The notes: a model not told the origin generated them from the letters alone. A stretch of 56,438 nucleotides of DNA from a virus (IMGVR_UViG_3300037861_000214:1-56438), one strand, 5' to 3'; shown: positions 5,490-13,822, counted from the first letter of the stretch. Made by a program: numbers and translations.

Positions 5490-7939
5490 AAGCTTAATTT
5501 TTGTAACTGTTTTATTGTATCTTGTGTATTAATATGTAATATTCCAATCCCCCCTGCAGCTTCCCACTGATCTATATTAACTTGTCGATCGTCTATTAAT
5601 ATTGAATCCGGTGTTGCTAGTTCTTGTTTTTGTTTAGCATAACGTAATATTAATTTTGTACCGGGTATTTTATGTTTTACCCACACATGTTTTCCTATTC
5701 TAGAGGATTCATCACGTGATGGGGCTGATAGTAATAGTGGGGTATATGGTTTTAGATAATCCCATAATCTTTGCCCATCAGGCATCCATTTTAAACCTGC
5801 CCAAAAACCCACACCTGCTACTTTAATAGGATCCCAAAAATCATCTCCTTTTTTAAATTCACCTTTTAAATCAACACCAGTTAATTCTTCATAGCCTCGT
5901 TCAAAGTCGGCTAATACTCCGTCCATGTCACAATAAATTTGATATTTAGTTACCTCTTCTGCTATTTCACGAGCAAATTGATTTAAACCAAATGGGTCTT
6001 TACCTAATTTATCATTAAATCCTGACGTGTGTTTATATATCTTATTTTCTTTATTTAATACTTTTCCTCTAGCAACTACCCCTAATACTTTTCTGGCATT
6101 GTCGTCTAAATCGGATGGTTTAATAATTTTAGCCGGTATTGTTTTGGCTTTTGATCTTAGTGCTTTTTGTGCTCTATGGTTACCATCTAAAATCCATAGT
6201 ATACTTCCATCCTCATCCGCCATAATTAAGATAGGGTATTGTTTGGAGACTTCAACTTGTGCTATTCTTTCTATTTCGGATGGGTTATTGCCCCAATTTA
6301 AAACTATTTTAGATAATTTTTCTGTAGGGTAATTTTTTTGAGGGATGTTTTTAGTTAAATCTAACACATCCTGTAGGGTTAAAGTACCTCCTTCGAAATC
6401 AATCCATTCAGTATCTGCTCCTATTTCATTTAAACTAGTAACTTCTTCTCCCTCTTTACTAATAGATTTAGGAGCAAAAACTAAATAATCGGCTCTTCCC
6501 TCATCGGGGAGGAATGCACCATCATATCCCATATTTATTAATTCTCCTATTGAATATTTATCATATTCATCCCAACTAGCCGGATTTTTAAGAGTTATAT
6601 ACCTTGTTAAGATATACTTTCCTCCTGAAGCTCCTGCTGTTCTATTTTTAAGAGAATCTAAATCATCAGTAAACCAAAAACCATCCCATGCATAATCCAA
6701 AGAAAAATCGTGAAATTTAGAATCTGTGCTGTGATATACTTTAAGGTTTTTGATTGGAGCTATATTTTCATTTAAACTAGATACTTCTTCTCTATCTATA
6801 CTATCAGTCCAATTCCTAAATGTCATTGTACCTTTTAAATTAGCTTCTGCTTCAATATCGTTTAAATGGTCGTCTTCCATTGTATTTGTACCACCTATAT
6901 CGCCTAACCTATTTTCTAAGTTTTGGATATGGTGTATCATTTCATGTGCAAATGAGCGTACTATATCCTTAGGATGGCGCCCTTCAGTGTATAATGTGAT
7001 GGTGTTGTTGTTCGGGTTATAATACGCGGTTTTACCGAGAAAATCCCGGGCATTGTCACTATCCCCATCTACAAATTTAACTTTAGGTAAAGGTTCAATA
7101 TTATAACCTTTATCTAACATATGTTGGGTTAATTGCTTTATTTTATCTAACACATCAATATCTTTAGAATATGAAGCATTTTCGTTTAAAAAAGGAGTAT
7201 TATCATGGTAACATTTATGACAAAGAAATAAATCATCCCCACCATCTTTTATGTTCCAAGACCAACTACAGTTATCACATTCTATCTTTTTCCCAACAAT
7301 AGCTTCTTTTACCTTATTATAGCCAGACCCATAAGGAGCAGCTTTTCCATCTTCGGGTTTGTTTTCTTGTATTTTATTTGCTACCCAATTGTATACTTGC
7401 TCCTTTTCTTCATCCGATAGTTCTTTTGGTAGAGAAGGGATAAATTTTTCTAATGATATTTTAGAAGCATTTCTTGCAGCCGTACCCGATATACCTCCTT
7501 GAGTCACTATAACTCGTAAATCCATATTAGGGTATTTGTCTAGTGAAGTGGTTCGACTTGATATGTCTTTAAAATCTTCATCATTACCTTCCCTAGCTCC
7601 TATAATCCATAGTACTTCCTCTTCAGGGTTTTCTTTAGCATAATTATATATAGCTTGAATTGGTGGTTTAGGGCTTAATTTAATATTAACTTTAATAGAT
7701 AAGTATTGTTTATATAAATCCCATATCAGTAAAGATTCTGATGGTGAAATGCCATCTCTATCTTTACCTCCTATTAATATAATAAATTCATCTATATTAG
7801 GGTTTTCTTGTAAAGCTTGTTTAACTACTTCAAAATGACCTAAGGTAGGGGGTTTAAAACCCCCACCATATACCGCTACTACTCTCCTTTTTTCTTCTTC
7901 AGGAAGTAAGTGTTTTATCATTTCATTAACTAAACTCAT
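5486..7939 (-). CDS. Polyvalent protein: nucleotidyltransferase / Zn ribbon / HEXXH peptidase / ADP-ribosyltransferase-like / ParB-like / HAD
   Basis: 817 residues with at least six modules in order. (1) Residues 20-165: cytidylyltransferase-like fold with GGGFKPPTLGH and ISGTAAR (150-156). (2) Zinc ribbon C221, C224, C240, C243. (3) Zinc metallopeptidase with HEMIH (332-336) and a downstream acidic ligand candidate near 363-365. (4) ADP-ribosyltransferase-like module at 400-495 (VYHSTD...GFWFTDD...YITLKNP). (5) ParB/sulfiredoxin-like module at 510-625 with DGNHRAQKAL. (6) HAD phosphatase/5'-nucleotidase-like module at 666-817 with DMDGVLADF. LNE tripeptides sit at three module boundaries (251-253, 389-391, 503-505). 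The architecture fits the 'polyvalent protein' class described for phages and conjugative elements, whose multi-enzyme effectors enter the recipient with the DNA. Individual activities are inferred from motifs. Confidence 0.85.
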   Translation of the reverse strand: MSLVNEMIKHLLPEEEKRRVVAVYGGGFKPPTLGHFEVVKQALQENPNIDEFIILIGGKDRDGISPSESLLIWDLYKQYLSIKVNIKLSPKPPIQAIYNYAKENPEEEVLWIIGAREGNDEDFKDISSRTTSLDKYPNMDLRVIVTQGGISGTAARNASKISLEKFIPSLPKELSDEEKEQVYNWVANKIQENKPEDGKAAPYGSGYNKVKEAIVGKKIECDNCSWSWNIKDGGDDLFLCHKCYHDNTPFLNENASYSKDIDVLDKIKQLTQHMLDKGYNIEPLPKVKFVDGDSDNARDFLGKTAYYNPNNNTITLYTEGRHPKDIVRSFAHEMIHHIQNLENRLGDIGGTNTMEDDHLNDIEAEANLKGTMTFRNWTDSIDREEVSSLNENIAPIKNLKVYHSTDSKFHDFSLDYAWDGFWFTDDLDSLKNRTAGASGGKYILTRYITLKNPASWDEYDKYSIGELINMGYDGAFLPDEGRADYLVFAPKSISKEGEEVTSLNEIGADTEWIDFEGGTLTLQDVLDLTKNIPQKNYPTEKLSKIVLNWGNNPSEIERIAQVEVSKQYPILIMADEDGSILWILDGNHRAQKALRSKAKTIPAKIIKPSDLDDNARKVLGVVARGKVLNKENKIYKHTSGFNDKLGKDPFGLNQFAREIAEEVTKYQIYCDMDGVLADFERGYEELTGVDLKGEFKKGDDFWDPIKVAGVGFWAGLKWMPDGQRLWDYLKPYTPLLLSAPSRDESSRIGKHVWVKHKIPGTKLILRYAKQKQELATPDSILIDDRQVNIDQWEAAGGIGILHINTQDTIKQLQKLSL

Positions 7940-7950
7940 AAAAGTATTTA

Positions 7951-7961
7951 TTATAAATATT
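7951..7961 (-). promoter_or_regulatory. AATATTTATAA upstream motif (polyvalent gene)
   Basis: Minus-strand AATATTTATAA ending 11 nt before the ATG at 7939. The same motif recurs before several other starts in the window; see the finding on this motif. Confidence 0.4.
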
Positions 7962-7977
7962 AGTAAAACAGTTTAAA

Positions 7978-8760
7978 TTACATATATGAATATGCTAATT
8001 CAGATAACTGCTTATTTACTCTTATATCTTCGGGTATAGAATTAATACCTGGCATATGGTTACCTCTTAAATCTACTAAGCGATTTGATTGTGTTAAATT
8101 TTCTTGTATTCTGTTAAACACAGTCCATAAGCTATTTCCTTTATCTTCATCCCTTACTACGTTTAGTAGTTGATTAGGATTAAAATTATACTTATCACCA
8201 TCGCGTATTTTAGCGGATTGAGCAGCCATCTTAAACATCAGGTCGTTTGTTAAATCTTTTTGTTGTAAGCTTTGAAAATCTTTAATAACACTTTGGGTTT
8301 TAATGTTTAAACTTGCAAGTATTTCATCTAATTTATAATAATCTTTAGATGTATGGTTTATATTTTGACATTGAATAGTATCTCTTGCTATTGCACCATT
8401 ACCACATACCATTCTATATACTCCTAAATTTAAGGATAAAGGAGATTTACCATTACTAGAATTTGTAATAGTAAGATTAGAGATAGCTTCGGTTTGGCCT
8501 TTAATATCTAGTACATTAAAATCAGGATGTTCCATCTTGATAGTATGATTATCTATTTGGCGTGTTTTTTTACTTAAATTTTGATAAGATCCTTTGATTT
8601 TCCAACCTTCTTTTCTAAGATTATCAATAACATCCAAAGTTTCTATTTGGTACTCCTTAGAAGATATTTTTTGGTGTTTTCTGTAATTTTTATCTAGTGA
8701 AGGTGTAAACGCTATTAACTTATTTACATTATCATCTAATGGTATAAAATTTGCTCTCAT
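7978..8760 (-). CDS. DUF932-family protein (260 aa)
   Basis: Matches the phage/plasmid DUF932 family by its motifs LGVYRMVCGNGA (middle) and SLWTVFNRIQENL (near the C-terminus). Members are common in phages and plasmids and have no firmly assigned role. A second, divergent member lies at 52955-53764 with the equivalent motifs GLFRMICENG and GLWEVFNRVQENI. The start codon overlaps the stop of the 44-residue gene upstream (ATGA), so the two are probably translationally coupled, downstream of the RadA-like ATPase. Confidence 0.85.
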   Translation of the reverse strand: MRANFIPLDDNVNKLIAFTPSLDKNYRKHQKISSKEYQIETLDVIDNLRKEGWKIKGSYQNLSKKTRQIDNHTIKMEHPDFNVLDIKGQTEAISNLTITNSSNGKSPLSLNLGVYRMVCGNGAIARDTIQCQNINHTSKDYYKLDEILASLNIKTQSVIKDFQSLQQKDLTNDLMFKMAAQSAKIRDGDKYNFNPNQLLNVVRDEDKGNSLWTVFNRIQENLTQSNRLVDLRGNHMPGINSIPEDIRVNKQLSELAYSYM

Positions 8761-8891
8761 AACTGTGTATATATTGGTTTAACATTTCCTTTTTTATCTA
8801 CAACATAACTAGTTGGATTTCGTAAATTTTGTTTTTTATTCCATTTACCTTTTAAGGTATTAGGACTTGAATTATTTGAACAGTTCCCCAT
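8757..8891 (-). CDS. Small hypothetical protein (44 aa)
   Basis: Starts at an ATG at 8891-8889 (MGNCSNNSSPNTLKGKWNKK) and ends NPTSYVVDKKGNVKPIYTQL with a TGA overlapping the ATG of the DUF932 gene by 4 nt. Its fit in the gap between the RadA-like and DUF932 genes and the ATGA overlap support a real gene. Function unknown. Confidence 0.65.
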   Translation of the reverse strand: MGNCSNNSSPNTLKGKWNKKQNLRNPTSYVVDKKGNVKPIYTQL

Positions 8892-8902
8892 ATTATTTGT
8901 TT

Positions 8903-9694
8903 TTATATATTAGGATAGGTATAGTGAATTTTATTTTCATAAAATGAAAAATACATTTTAAAATCTTTATCACAATCTCTATTTTTAGAAAAGTACATAC
9001 TTCTTTCTAAACCATCTTTTGATCTTTCAATATGACACATAGCATCAGTCATATGTTTTAAACGATTAGAACCAGCAAAATCACCAGCTTTTGTTTGTTG
9101 TTGAATATTTATAAAAGCGGTATAATACTCTCCTATATTCTGACCTTTTTTATTTTTATCTTGTAATCCGAGTAACCATAGTTCAGCTGCTCCCATTGTA
9201 CATTTTTCAACATCTCGATACATATCTAACACTTCTGCTAGTGAATCTATAGCTATAACATCATATCCCAAATTAAAAACATACTCTAAAGTACTTTTTA
9301 CATCTTCAGAATAATTTTTTAAAAATAAAGTTTGAACACAATCAAATTGTGGCATTCTTTTACAATATTTGTAATAAGCTATTTCATCCATTTCTCCACT
9401 TACAAATAAACATTTATATCCTTGTAATGTAAACGAAGATAACATGTCAAGTACCAGTGTAGATTTACCTGATCCTGGTCCCCCTGTGAATATCATGTTA
9501 GTAGCAGGCATTAAGCCTCCTTCTGTAGAAAGGATTTGGTCAACTTCGGTGCTTGTTTTTAGAGGATGGAATAGTTCATCCTTAAAGATTAATTGGTTTC
9601 CTCTAACCAATTTAATATTGTTTGAATTAAATCCTTTAGATTGTGTAACTTTACGTTTTCTACCTCTAGTTTCTACTTTTAAATCAATACTCAT
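8903..9694 (-). CDS. RadA-like RecA-fold ATPase (263 aa)
   Basis: Walker A GGPGSGKST (71-79), Walker B DVIAIDSL (145-152), a polar QQQTKAGDFAG segment (198-208) and a KNRD motif (237-240) that corresponds to the KNRFG motif of RadA/Sms. The protein lacks the RadA zinc finger and Lon-like C-terminal domain, so it is a bare ATPase core. RadA is a branch-migration helicase in recombination; a role in phage recombination or replication is inferred. A single-domain DnaB/UvsX-like ATPase is the main alternative. A distinctive upstream element (9695-9743) is shared with the DUF932 gene at 53764. Confidence 0.8.
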   Translation of the reverse strand: MSIDLKVETRGRKRKVTQSKGFNSNNIKLVRGNQLIFKDELFHPLKTSTEVDQILSTEGGLMPATNMIFTGGPGSGKSTLVLDMLSSFTLQGYKCLFVSGEMDEIAYYKYCKRMPQFDCVQTLFLKNYSEDVKSTLEYVFNLGYDVIAIDSLAEVLDMYRDVEKCTMGAAELWLLGLQDKNKKGQNIGEYYTAFINIQQQTKAGDFAGSNRLKHMTDAMCHIERSKDGLERSMYFSKNRDCDKDFKMYFSFYENKIHYTYPNI

Positions 9695-9743
9695 AACCTT
9701 TATTGTTTTAATGTTCGAATCTTACGAACATGTGAATATACAA
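9695..9743 (-). promoter_or_regulatory. Shared promoter/operator element, copy 1
   Basis: Reads on the minus strand as GTATATTCAC, then an inverted repeat GTTCG-7-CGAAC (9713-9729), then AATAAAGGTT directly before the ATG. The same order of blocks is found at 53765-53820. TATATTCA resembles the Bacteroidetes -7 box TAnnTTTG. The inverted repeat could bind a dimeric regulator. Confidence 0.5.
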
Positions 9744-9781
9744 CATATCCACGCGGTATCCTAATTTTTTCGCATATATTT

Positions 9782-10579
9782 TTAGGATAAAAATTGTTTT
9801 ATTTTAGATTGTGCTTCTTCTTTAGACATTGAATTGGATATAAAGTTATTAACTACATTATCACTTAATAAATCTTGTATTTCAGCACTCATTTCTACCT
9901 TCTGTTGATCAGATCTTTTTTGTTGTGAGGGTGATTTTTCTTTAGTACCTGTTGGATTAAATGGGGTAAGGTATTTGCTTATAATGTCATTAATATCTTT
10001 TAGTTTATTGTTATCTAACGTATTAGACACCATAACATAGTTGTCTCCAAATAATTCTTTATAAGGAAGATAATTTTTAGTTACATCTAACCAGGTACGC
10101 ATTACTATAGCAGGGGCTAGACTTCTATCTTCACCTCCTGATTTTTCGAATCTATCTTGATTTTGTTGTAATGATCTTTCTAGATCTGTATAGACATAGA
10201 GCATCATAACATTATACCCCGTTTCTTCTAATTCTAATTTTAATATGTTGGTTTGTTTATAAGAGGCAGCTGTTCCATCTAATATAAAAGATTGTTTACC
10301 TTCAATTGTAGATGCAATATCTCCTTTAAAATCTTTATTAGCCGCAGCCATAGATATAGCTTGTTGGCTTCTTTCTTCAGGTGTTGCATTTTTTAAATCT
10401 AGGGAGATATTTGACTTTTTAAGTAAGTCAATGTATCTATTATCTAAGTTTAATATTTTCAAACCACCTAGATCTAAACCTTTTAAAATAGAACCCTTAC
10501 CAGCACCCGGTGCTCCAGCTAATATAATAGCTTTGGGGTTACCCTGTACTTCTTTTAGTAATTGTGATAAACTTATCAT
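9782..10579 (-). CDS. P-loop kinase (zeta-toxin/adenylate-kinase-like) with targeting-like leader (265 aa)
   Basis: Begins MISLSQLLKE, a leader of the same pattern as the LRR proteins, immediately followed by a P-loop (GAPGAGKG, 22-29). The rest fits a small-molecule or nucleotide kinase: LDNRYIDLL, an LDGTAAS segment and Arg-rich lid regions (DRFEKSGGEDRSLAP). The C-terminal ~60 residues are a charged linker and helix (PSQQKRSDQQKVEMSAEIQDLL). The substrate cannot be read from sequence. It overlaps the next gene (10576) by 4 nt. It may be another injected effector (inference). Confidence 0.75.
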   Translation of the reverse strand: MISLSQLLKEVQGNPKAIILAGAPGAGKGSILKGLDLGGLKILNLDNRYIDLLKKSNISLDLKNATPEERSQQAISMAAANKDFKGDIASTIEGKQSFILDGTAASYKQTNILKLELEETGYNVMMLYVYTDLERSLQQNQDRFEKSGGEDRSLAPAIVMRTWLDVTKNYLPYKELFGDNYVMVSNTLDNNKLKDINDIISKYLTPFNPTGTKEKSPSQQKRSDQQKVEMSAEIQDLLSDNVVNNFISNSMSKEEAQSKIKQFLS

Positions 10580-11109
10580 ACTGTAGGTTTTCCGAACATC
10601 ATTTTTATATATTTTTTTCCCCCTAAATATCTACTATACGACCCATCGTCATACATTTGAATTTCTTTTCCTTTCAGGGCTTTTTCAATTGTCTCTTTAT
10701 TTGTAACTTGTGTCACTTTTGCTTTTAATAGAATATCTGAGACTCTTCCAGATGCCTCTATGTAGTTATTGTTTTTGCCTAGTTGAATTATAGTGTGTAA
10801 TAAAGTTGATCTTTTAGCCGAGTTAGTACCATCATGTCCTATACCTACGTGTTTAATACCACCCGATCTGTTTTTGGTTATAGTAACTGCATCTATTTCG
10901 GGGTCATCATCTAAATTTATAACATTATAATCAGACCCCGCTAAATCACTTACGGTTTTATAATTGGGGTGACCACCTATATCACTATAAGCAGTTTGTA
11001 TAAGATTAAATATATCAGACTCTAAGTCCTTTAGTTCACTAGAAGAAAGGGGTTGCCATGTATTTTTAGGCAAATTTAATTCATTTAGTAAATTAAGTAG
11101 TTTAATCAT
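10576..11109 (-). CDS. Possible GNAT-like acetyltransferase with MIKLLNLLNE leader (177 aa)
   Basis: Starts MIKLLNLLNELNLPKNTW, again the M-I-K-L-x-x-L-L-x-E pattern. The body has NLDDDPEIDAVTITKNR, then GIKHVGIGHDG, a lysine/arginine turn and IEASGRVSDIL, an order reminiscent of GNAT-like domains in other phage proteins, but no firm acetyl-CoA motif is visible. Call is tentative. It overlaps the kinase gene by 4 nt and follows the esterase gene by 2 nt. Confidence 0.6.
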   Translation of the reverse strand: MIKLLNLLNELNLPKNTWQPLSSSELKDLESDIFNLIQTAYSDIGGHPNYKTVSDLAGSDYNVINLDDDPEIDAVTITKNRSGGIKHVGIGHDGTNSAKRSTLLHTIIQLGKNNNYIEASGRVSDILLKAKVTQVTNKETIEKALKGKEIQMYDDGSYSRYLGGKKYIKMMFGKPTV

Positions 11110-11111
11110 AA

Positions 11112-11570
11112 TTAAGAATATTTATTATACATATCGATAAAAATATTAAGTGGTGTTCTGTGTCCCATTCCTATAATATCTTCGAATTTATCTAAATTAT
11201 GTCCCACTAATGATAGTTTTTTAGTTGTTTCTGGGTTTATGATTTTATCTTCAGTACCCAGAATTATTGTTCTATTATAAGAATTAGAAGTGTTTTTAGT
11301 TACATTAAATTCAATTGTTACTCCATGCAGAGCGGGGTTAAATAATAAAACATCTACACCTAATTCTGATCCTATGATATCAGCAACATAGCCTCCCATA
11401 CTGGAGCCTATGATTAGATCTGGCATCCCTAGGGTTTCTATAAACAAATCTAAATCTAGTGTTTTATAATCCATGATGGGGGCGTAAACAAAACCATGGA
11501 TGGATAAAAATTCAACTTTTGGTCCACCTTGTGAGCCCTCTAAACCATGTAGGTATACTATTTTTTTCAT
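11112..11570 (-). CDS. YqiA-like alpha/beta-hydrolase esterase (152 aa)
   Basis: A small alpha/beta hydrolase: HGLEGS oxyanion region (8-13), nucleophile elbow GSSMGGY (S57), acid candidate D108 in LGTEDK and catalytic H137 in GMGHRTP. Size and motifs match the YqiA/UPF0227 esterase family. The substrate is unknown. It lies between the small 85-residue gene and the acetyltransferase-like gene, probably in one operon with them. Confidence 0.8.
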   Translation of the reverse strand: MKKIVYLHGLEGSQGGPKVEFLSIHGFVYAPIMDYKTLDLDLFIETLGMPDLIIGSSMGGYVADIIGSELGVDVLLFNPALHGVTIEFNVTKNTSNSYNRTIILGTEDKIINPETTKKLSLVGHNLDKFEDIIGMGHRTPLNIFIDMYNKYS

Positions 11571-11584
11571 AAAAATATATTTAA

Positions 11585-11842
11585 TTAAAAAGGCAAATCG
11601 CTATTAACACCGGTTTCCATTTTAAATTGGCGATTATGGTGGTTGTGTTCCGAATAAACTCTTAAGTTTAAATAAGCACCGTATGAAGAATAATCCCCAA
11701 TATAAGTAGTATCAGTTCTAATATCCTTATCCCAGTAAAAACAAAAATCATACTCCTCTTGTGTTAAATACTCTTGAGTATTCATAATGGTTTCAAATCT
11801 CTTAAACTCTTGCTCTTGAAAATAAATTTCTTCTTCTGACAT
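11585..11842 (-). CDS. Hypothetical acidic protein (85 aa)
   Basis: Not recognised. N-terminal acidic helix (MSEEEIYFQEQEFKRFE), then an aromatic-rich segment (EYDFCFYWDKDIRTDTTYIG) and YSEHNHHNRQF. No signal peptide or membrane segment. The tight spacing to both neighbours (14 and 5 nt) supports expression in the same operon. Confidence 0.65.
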   Translation of the reverse strand: MSEEEIYFQEQEFKRFETIMNTQEYLTQEEYDFCFYWDKDIRTDTTYIGDYSSYGAYLNLRVYSEHNHHNRQFKMETGVNSDLPF

Positions 11843-11847
11843 AACCC

Positions 11848-12030
11848 TTATTTTTTAATTCCGAATAAAAACATACACCCTCCAAAAAACATAGTAAATG
11901 CAAACCCCATTTCTGTGGTGGAGTTCGAAAATGGGATGTAACTTTGAATTTCTCCTATTATGGTAAGAAAACTTAAACCAAAGGAACATACTACACATAG
12001 CAGCATTTTAAAATCTATTTTATTTATCAT
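11848..12030 (-). CDS. Small membrane protein (60 aa, two TM helices)
   Basis: Two hydrophobic segments, MLLCVVCSFGLSFLTIIG and MGFAFTMFFGGCMFLFGI, separated by a short polar loop (EIQSYIPFSNSTTE), predict a helical hairpin in the inner membrane. Function unknown; small phage membrane proteins of this kind can act in lysis or exclusion, but nothing here decides. The gene has the AATAAAGGTT leader of the class shared with 9694 and 53764. Confidence 0.65.
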   Translation of the reverse strand: MINKIDFKMLLCVVCSFGLSFLTIIGEIQSYIPFSNSTTEMGFAFTMFFGGCMFLFGIKK

Positions 12031-12063
12031 AACCTTTATTTTTTTATTATGTGTAAATATACG
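12031..12063 (-). promoter_or_regulatory. Promoter-like leader with CGTATATTTAC
   Basis: Minus strand CGTATATTTAC (12053-12063), then AATAAAGGTT abutting the ATG at 12030. TATATTTA differs from the Bacteroidetes -7 consensus TAnnTTTG at one base. It shares blocks with the leaders at 9694 and 53764 but lacks their TTCGAA inverted repeat. Confidence 0.45.
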
Positions 12064-12064
12064 A

Positions 12065-12083
12065 AGGCTGCCTGCGGCAGCCT
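12065..12083 (-). terminator. GC-rich hairpin (8-bp stem, 3-nt loop)
   Basis: AGGCTGCC-TGC-GGCAGCCT is a perfect 8-bp stem in otherwise AT-rich DNA, 28 bases after the stop of the nuclease gene. No U-tract follows, so it may be a weak terminator, an mRNA-stabilising end or a regulator site next to the following promoter. Confidence 0.5.
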
Positions 12084-12110
12084 ACTTTGTACGTATAAAT
12101 CTTTTATTAA

Positions 12111-12890
12111 TTATGCTTTTCTTTTAGAGGTAGTTTGAAATGTTGAAGTATAAGGTGTTAATTTTGGGTTTTCTAAATGAAATAAGGCCTTAACATGGTT
12201 AAATATATCTAAATTTTCTTTTTGAGTGCGAGGTGATTCATATACCTCCCAATTTTTACCCTTTAAACGTTTTCCTGATTTATCTTCACCTCTAGATTTA
12301 GACTTTAACCATAAAACCCCTACACGATCAATTTTCTTACCAAAACATTCTTCGTAACACTGAGCATATACCGCTCCTTGTAAATCGTATGTTGTTTGTA
12401 AGTGGTTTGATGTTTTAAAGTCAATAATCCAACGTTCGGTTTTACCATTAAATTCCAACTCACATACTAAGTCACATGTTCCTGCTATTTGGAGGATGTC
12501 GGAGAATAGGTGGACTTCCGCCTCTATTAGGGTTGGGTTATAGGTTTCCCAAAAGTCAACAAATCTAAGAAACATTTGCCAAACATGAGCAGGCATCTTA
12601 GGGTTACCATTTTCTTTTAAAAATGAAATTTCTTTACCACTCAGCCACTCTTCAATCATTTCATGAACTAGGGTACCTTCTTCAGCTGCTTTTTTAACAA
12701 TCCACTCAGCACTATATCCTACTTTTTTAAGCCAATCTTCAAAATACTTACCTTTAGGGTAAAAACTTAAAACATGGGTTACAGAAGGATAATATTTACT
12801 GTTACGTCTATAATATCTAGAATCAGGCATTGTAACTTGTTGGTAATCACTTGATATTTCTAGTAATCTTTTGTACGATTTTTTTATCAT
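12111..12890 (-). CDS. PD-(D/E)XK nuclease, RecB/Cas4-like (259 aa)
   Basis: Motifs in order: PSVTHVLSF near the N-terminus, GTLVHEMIE (H76), an EAE strand (123-125), AGTCDLV (D140), the catalytic IIDFKTS (D157, K159) and QGAVYAQ (Q171). These are the conserved elements of the RecB-type exonuclease branch of the PD-(D/E)XK superfamily. Likely a DNA end-processing exonuclease in phage replication or recombination. Its ATG overlaps the primase stop by 4 nt, so the two are coupled. Confidence 0.85.
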   Translation of the reverse strand: MIKKSYKRLLEISSDYQQVTMPDSRYYRRNSKYYPSVTHVLSFYPKGKYFEDWLKKVGYSAEWIVKKAAEEGTLVHEMIEEWLSGKEISFLKENGNPKMPAHVWQMFLRFVDFWETYNPTLIEAEVHLFSDILQIAGTCDLVCELEFNGKTERWIIDFKTSNHLQTTYDLQGAVYAQCYEECFGKKIDRVGVLWLKSKSRGEDKSGKRLKGKNWEVYESPRTQKENLDIFNHVKALFHLENPKLTPYTSTFQTTSKRKA

Positions 12891-13822
12891 ATTGATAGTT
12901 TTTGTTCCATTAAATCATAGTAAGTTAATGGAAGGGTTTTTTGAATTAATTTTGTAAAACCCTTAAAGCCTAAATCGCTCGGGTCCTTATCTTGCATGTC
13001 TACAAGATAAACTTCTTTACCTTCTGCCATTAATTTTTCACAGAATTTTAAGGCTTGTTTTATTGCGTCTTTATCTAATGCTATATAAATTTTATCTACT
13101 ACTGATGTTACTATTTTTTTCATTAAGTTATTCTGTATGTTTTTCCCTAATAAAGGAATTACATTTCTTTTTATGGCTAGGGCATCAAATAACCCTTCAC
13201 ACAATATAATAGGTACATTCCAATTAATCATATGTTCATTAGGTATAATATCCCTTGACACTTGAGGATTTCTGTAGCTAACGTATGGGTCTTTTTCAAA
13301 TGAGCGAGCAATAAAGTAATTTAATTTACCATCTACATCATAGGTAGGAATTATTATCATGTTTTTATAAAACCCTGTTTTACAATAACCTATATTATAC
13401 TTAAGTATATCATACTTATCTACATTTCTATTATTTAAATATGAAAGAGCATGTCGTGCCATGATATCATTAAGATCAACATTGTGTAAACTAATATATT
13501 CCTCAGGCATAATAACGTGTAGGGGATCTACCTTTTCATGGTAGTTTATGTAGTTTACTTCTTTACTTAGTGTTTTAGCTTCATTAATTTTATCTTGTGA
13601 TGCTCCCGCTTGTCTAAATAACAAGCTAATTGATTTGCCTTTTTTCCCACATACCCAACAATGCCAAGGATTATTTCCATCGGTATTTTCAGAAAAGTTA
13701 ATTTCTAGTTTGGGTTTATGGTGACTGCAATAAGGACAATTATAAGCCATATTACCCCTAGCAGTCTTTTTACCAGTACCCAATATTGAATTAACTAATG
13801 TGACTAATAAATGGTTAATCAT
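12887..13822 (-). CDS. DnaG-type DNA primase (311 aa)
   Basis: N-terminal zinc-binding domain with C29-x2-C32 and C55-x2-C58, a central RNA-polymerase-like segment (IIIPTYDVDGKLNYFIAR) and a TOPRIM domain with LCEGLFDALA (E209), ALDKDA (D250, D252) and DKDPSD (D278, D280). The length is near that of T4 gp61 and T7-type primase domains. It makes RNA primers for lagging-strand synthesis. The partner helicase is not obvious in the window; the RadA-like ATPase is not a convincing replicative helicase. Confidence 0.9.
   Translation of the reverse strand: MINHLLVTLVNSILGTGKKTARGNMAYNCPYCSHHKPKLEINFSENTDGNNPWHCWVCGKKGKSISLLFRQAGASQDKINEAKTLSKEVNYINYHEKVDPLHVIMPEEYISLHNVDLNDIMARHALSYLNNRNVDKYDILKYNIGYCKTGFYKNMIIIPTYDVDGKLNYFIARSFEKDPYVSYRNPQVSRDIIPNEHMINWNVPIILCEGLFDALAIKRNVIPLLGKNIQNNLMKKIVTSVVDKIYIALDKDAIKQALKFCEKLMAEGKEVYLVDMQDKDPSDLGFKGFTKLIQKTLPLTYYDLMEQKLSI

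Noticed and set aside
8903-9694. Replicative DnaB-type helicase or UvsX recombinase
   Set aside because: The protein is short, lacks a DnaB N-terminal domain, and its KAGDFAG and KNRD blocks fit RadA better.
12065-12083. Classical rho-independent terminator
   Set aside because: The stem is strong but lacks a downstream U-tract; kept only as a hairpin with moderate confidence.
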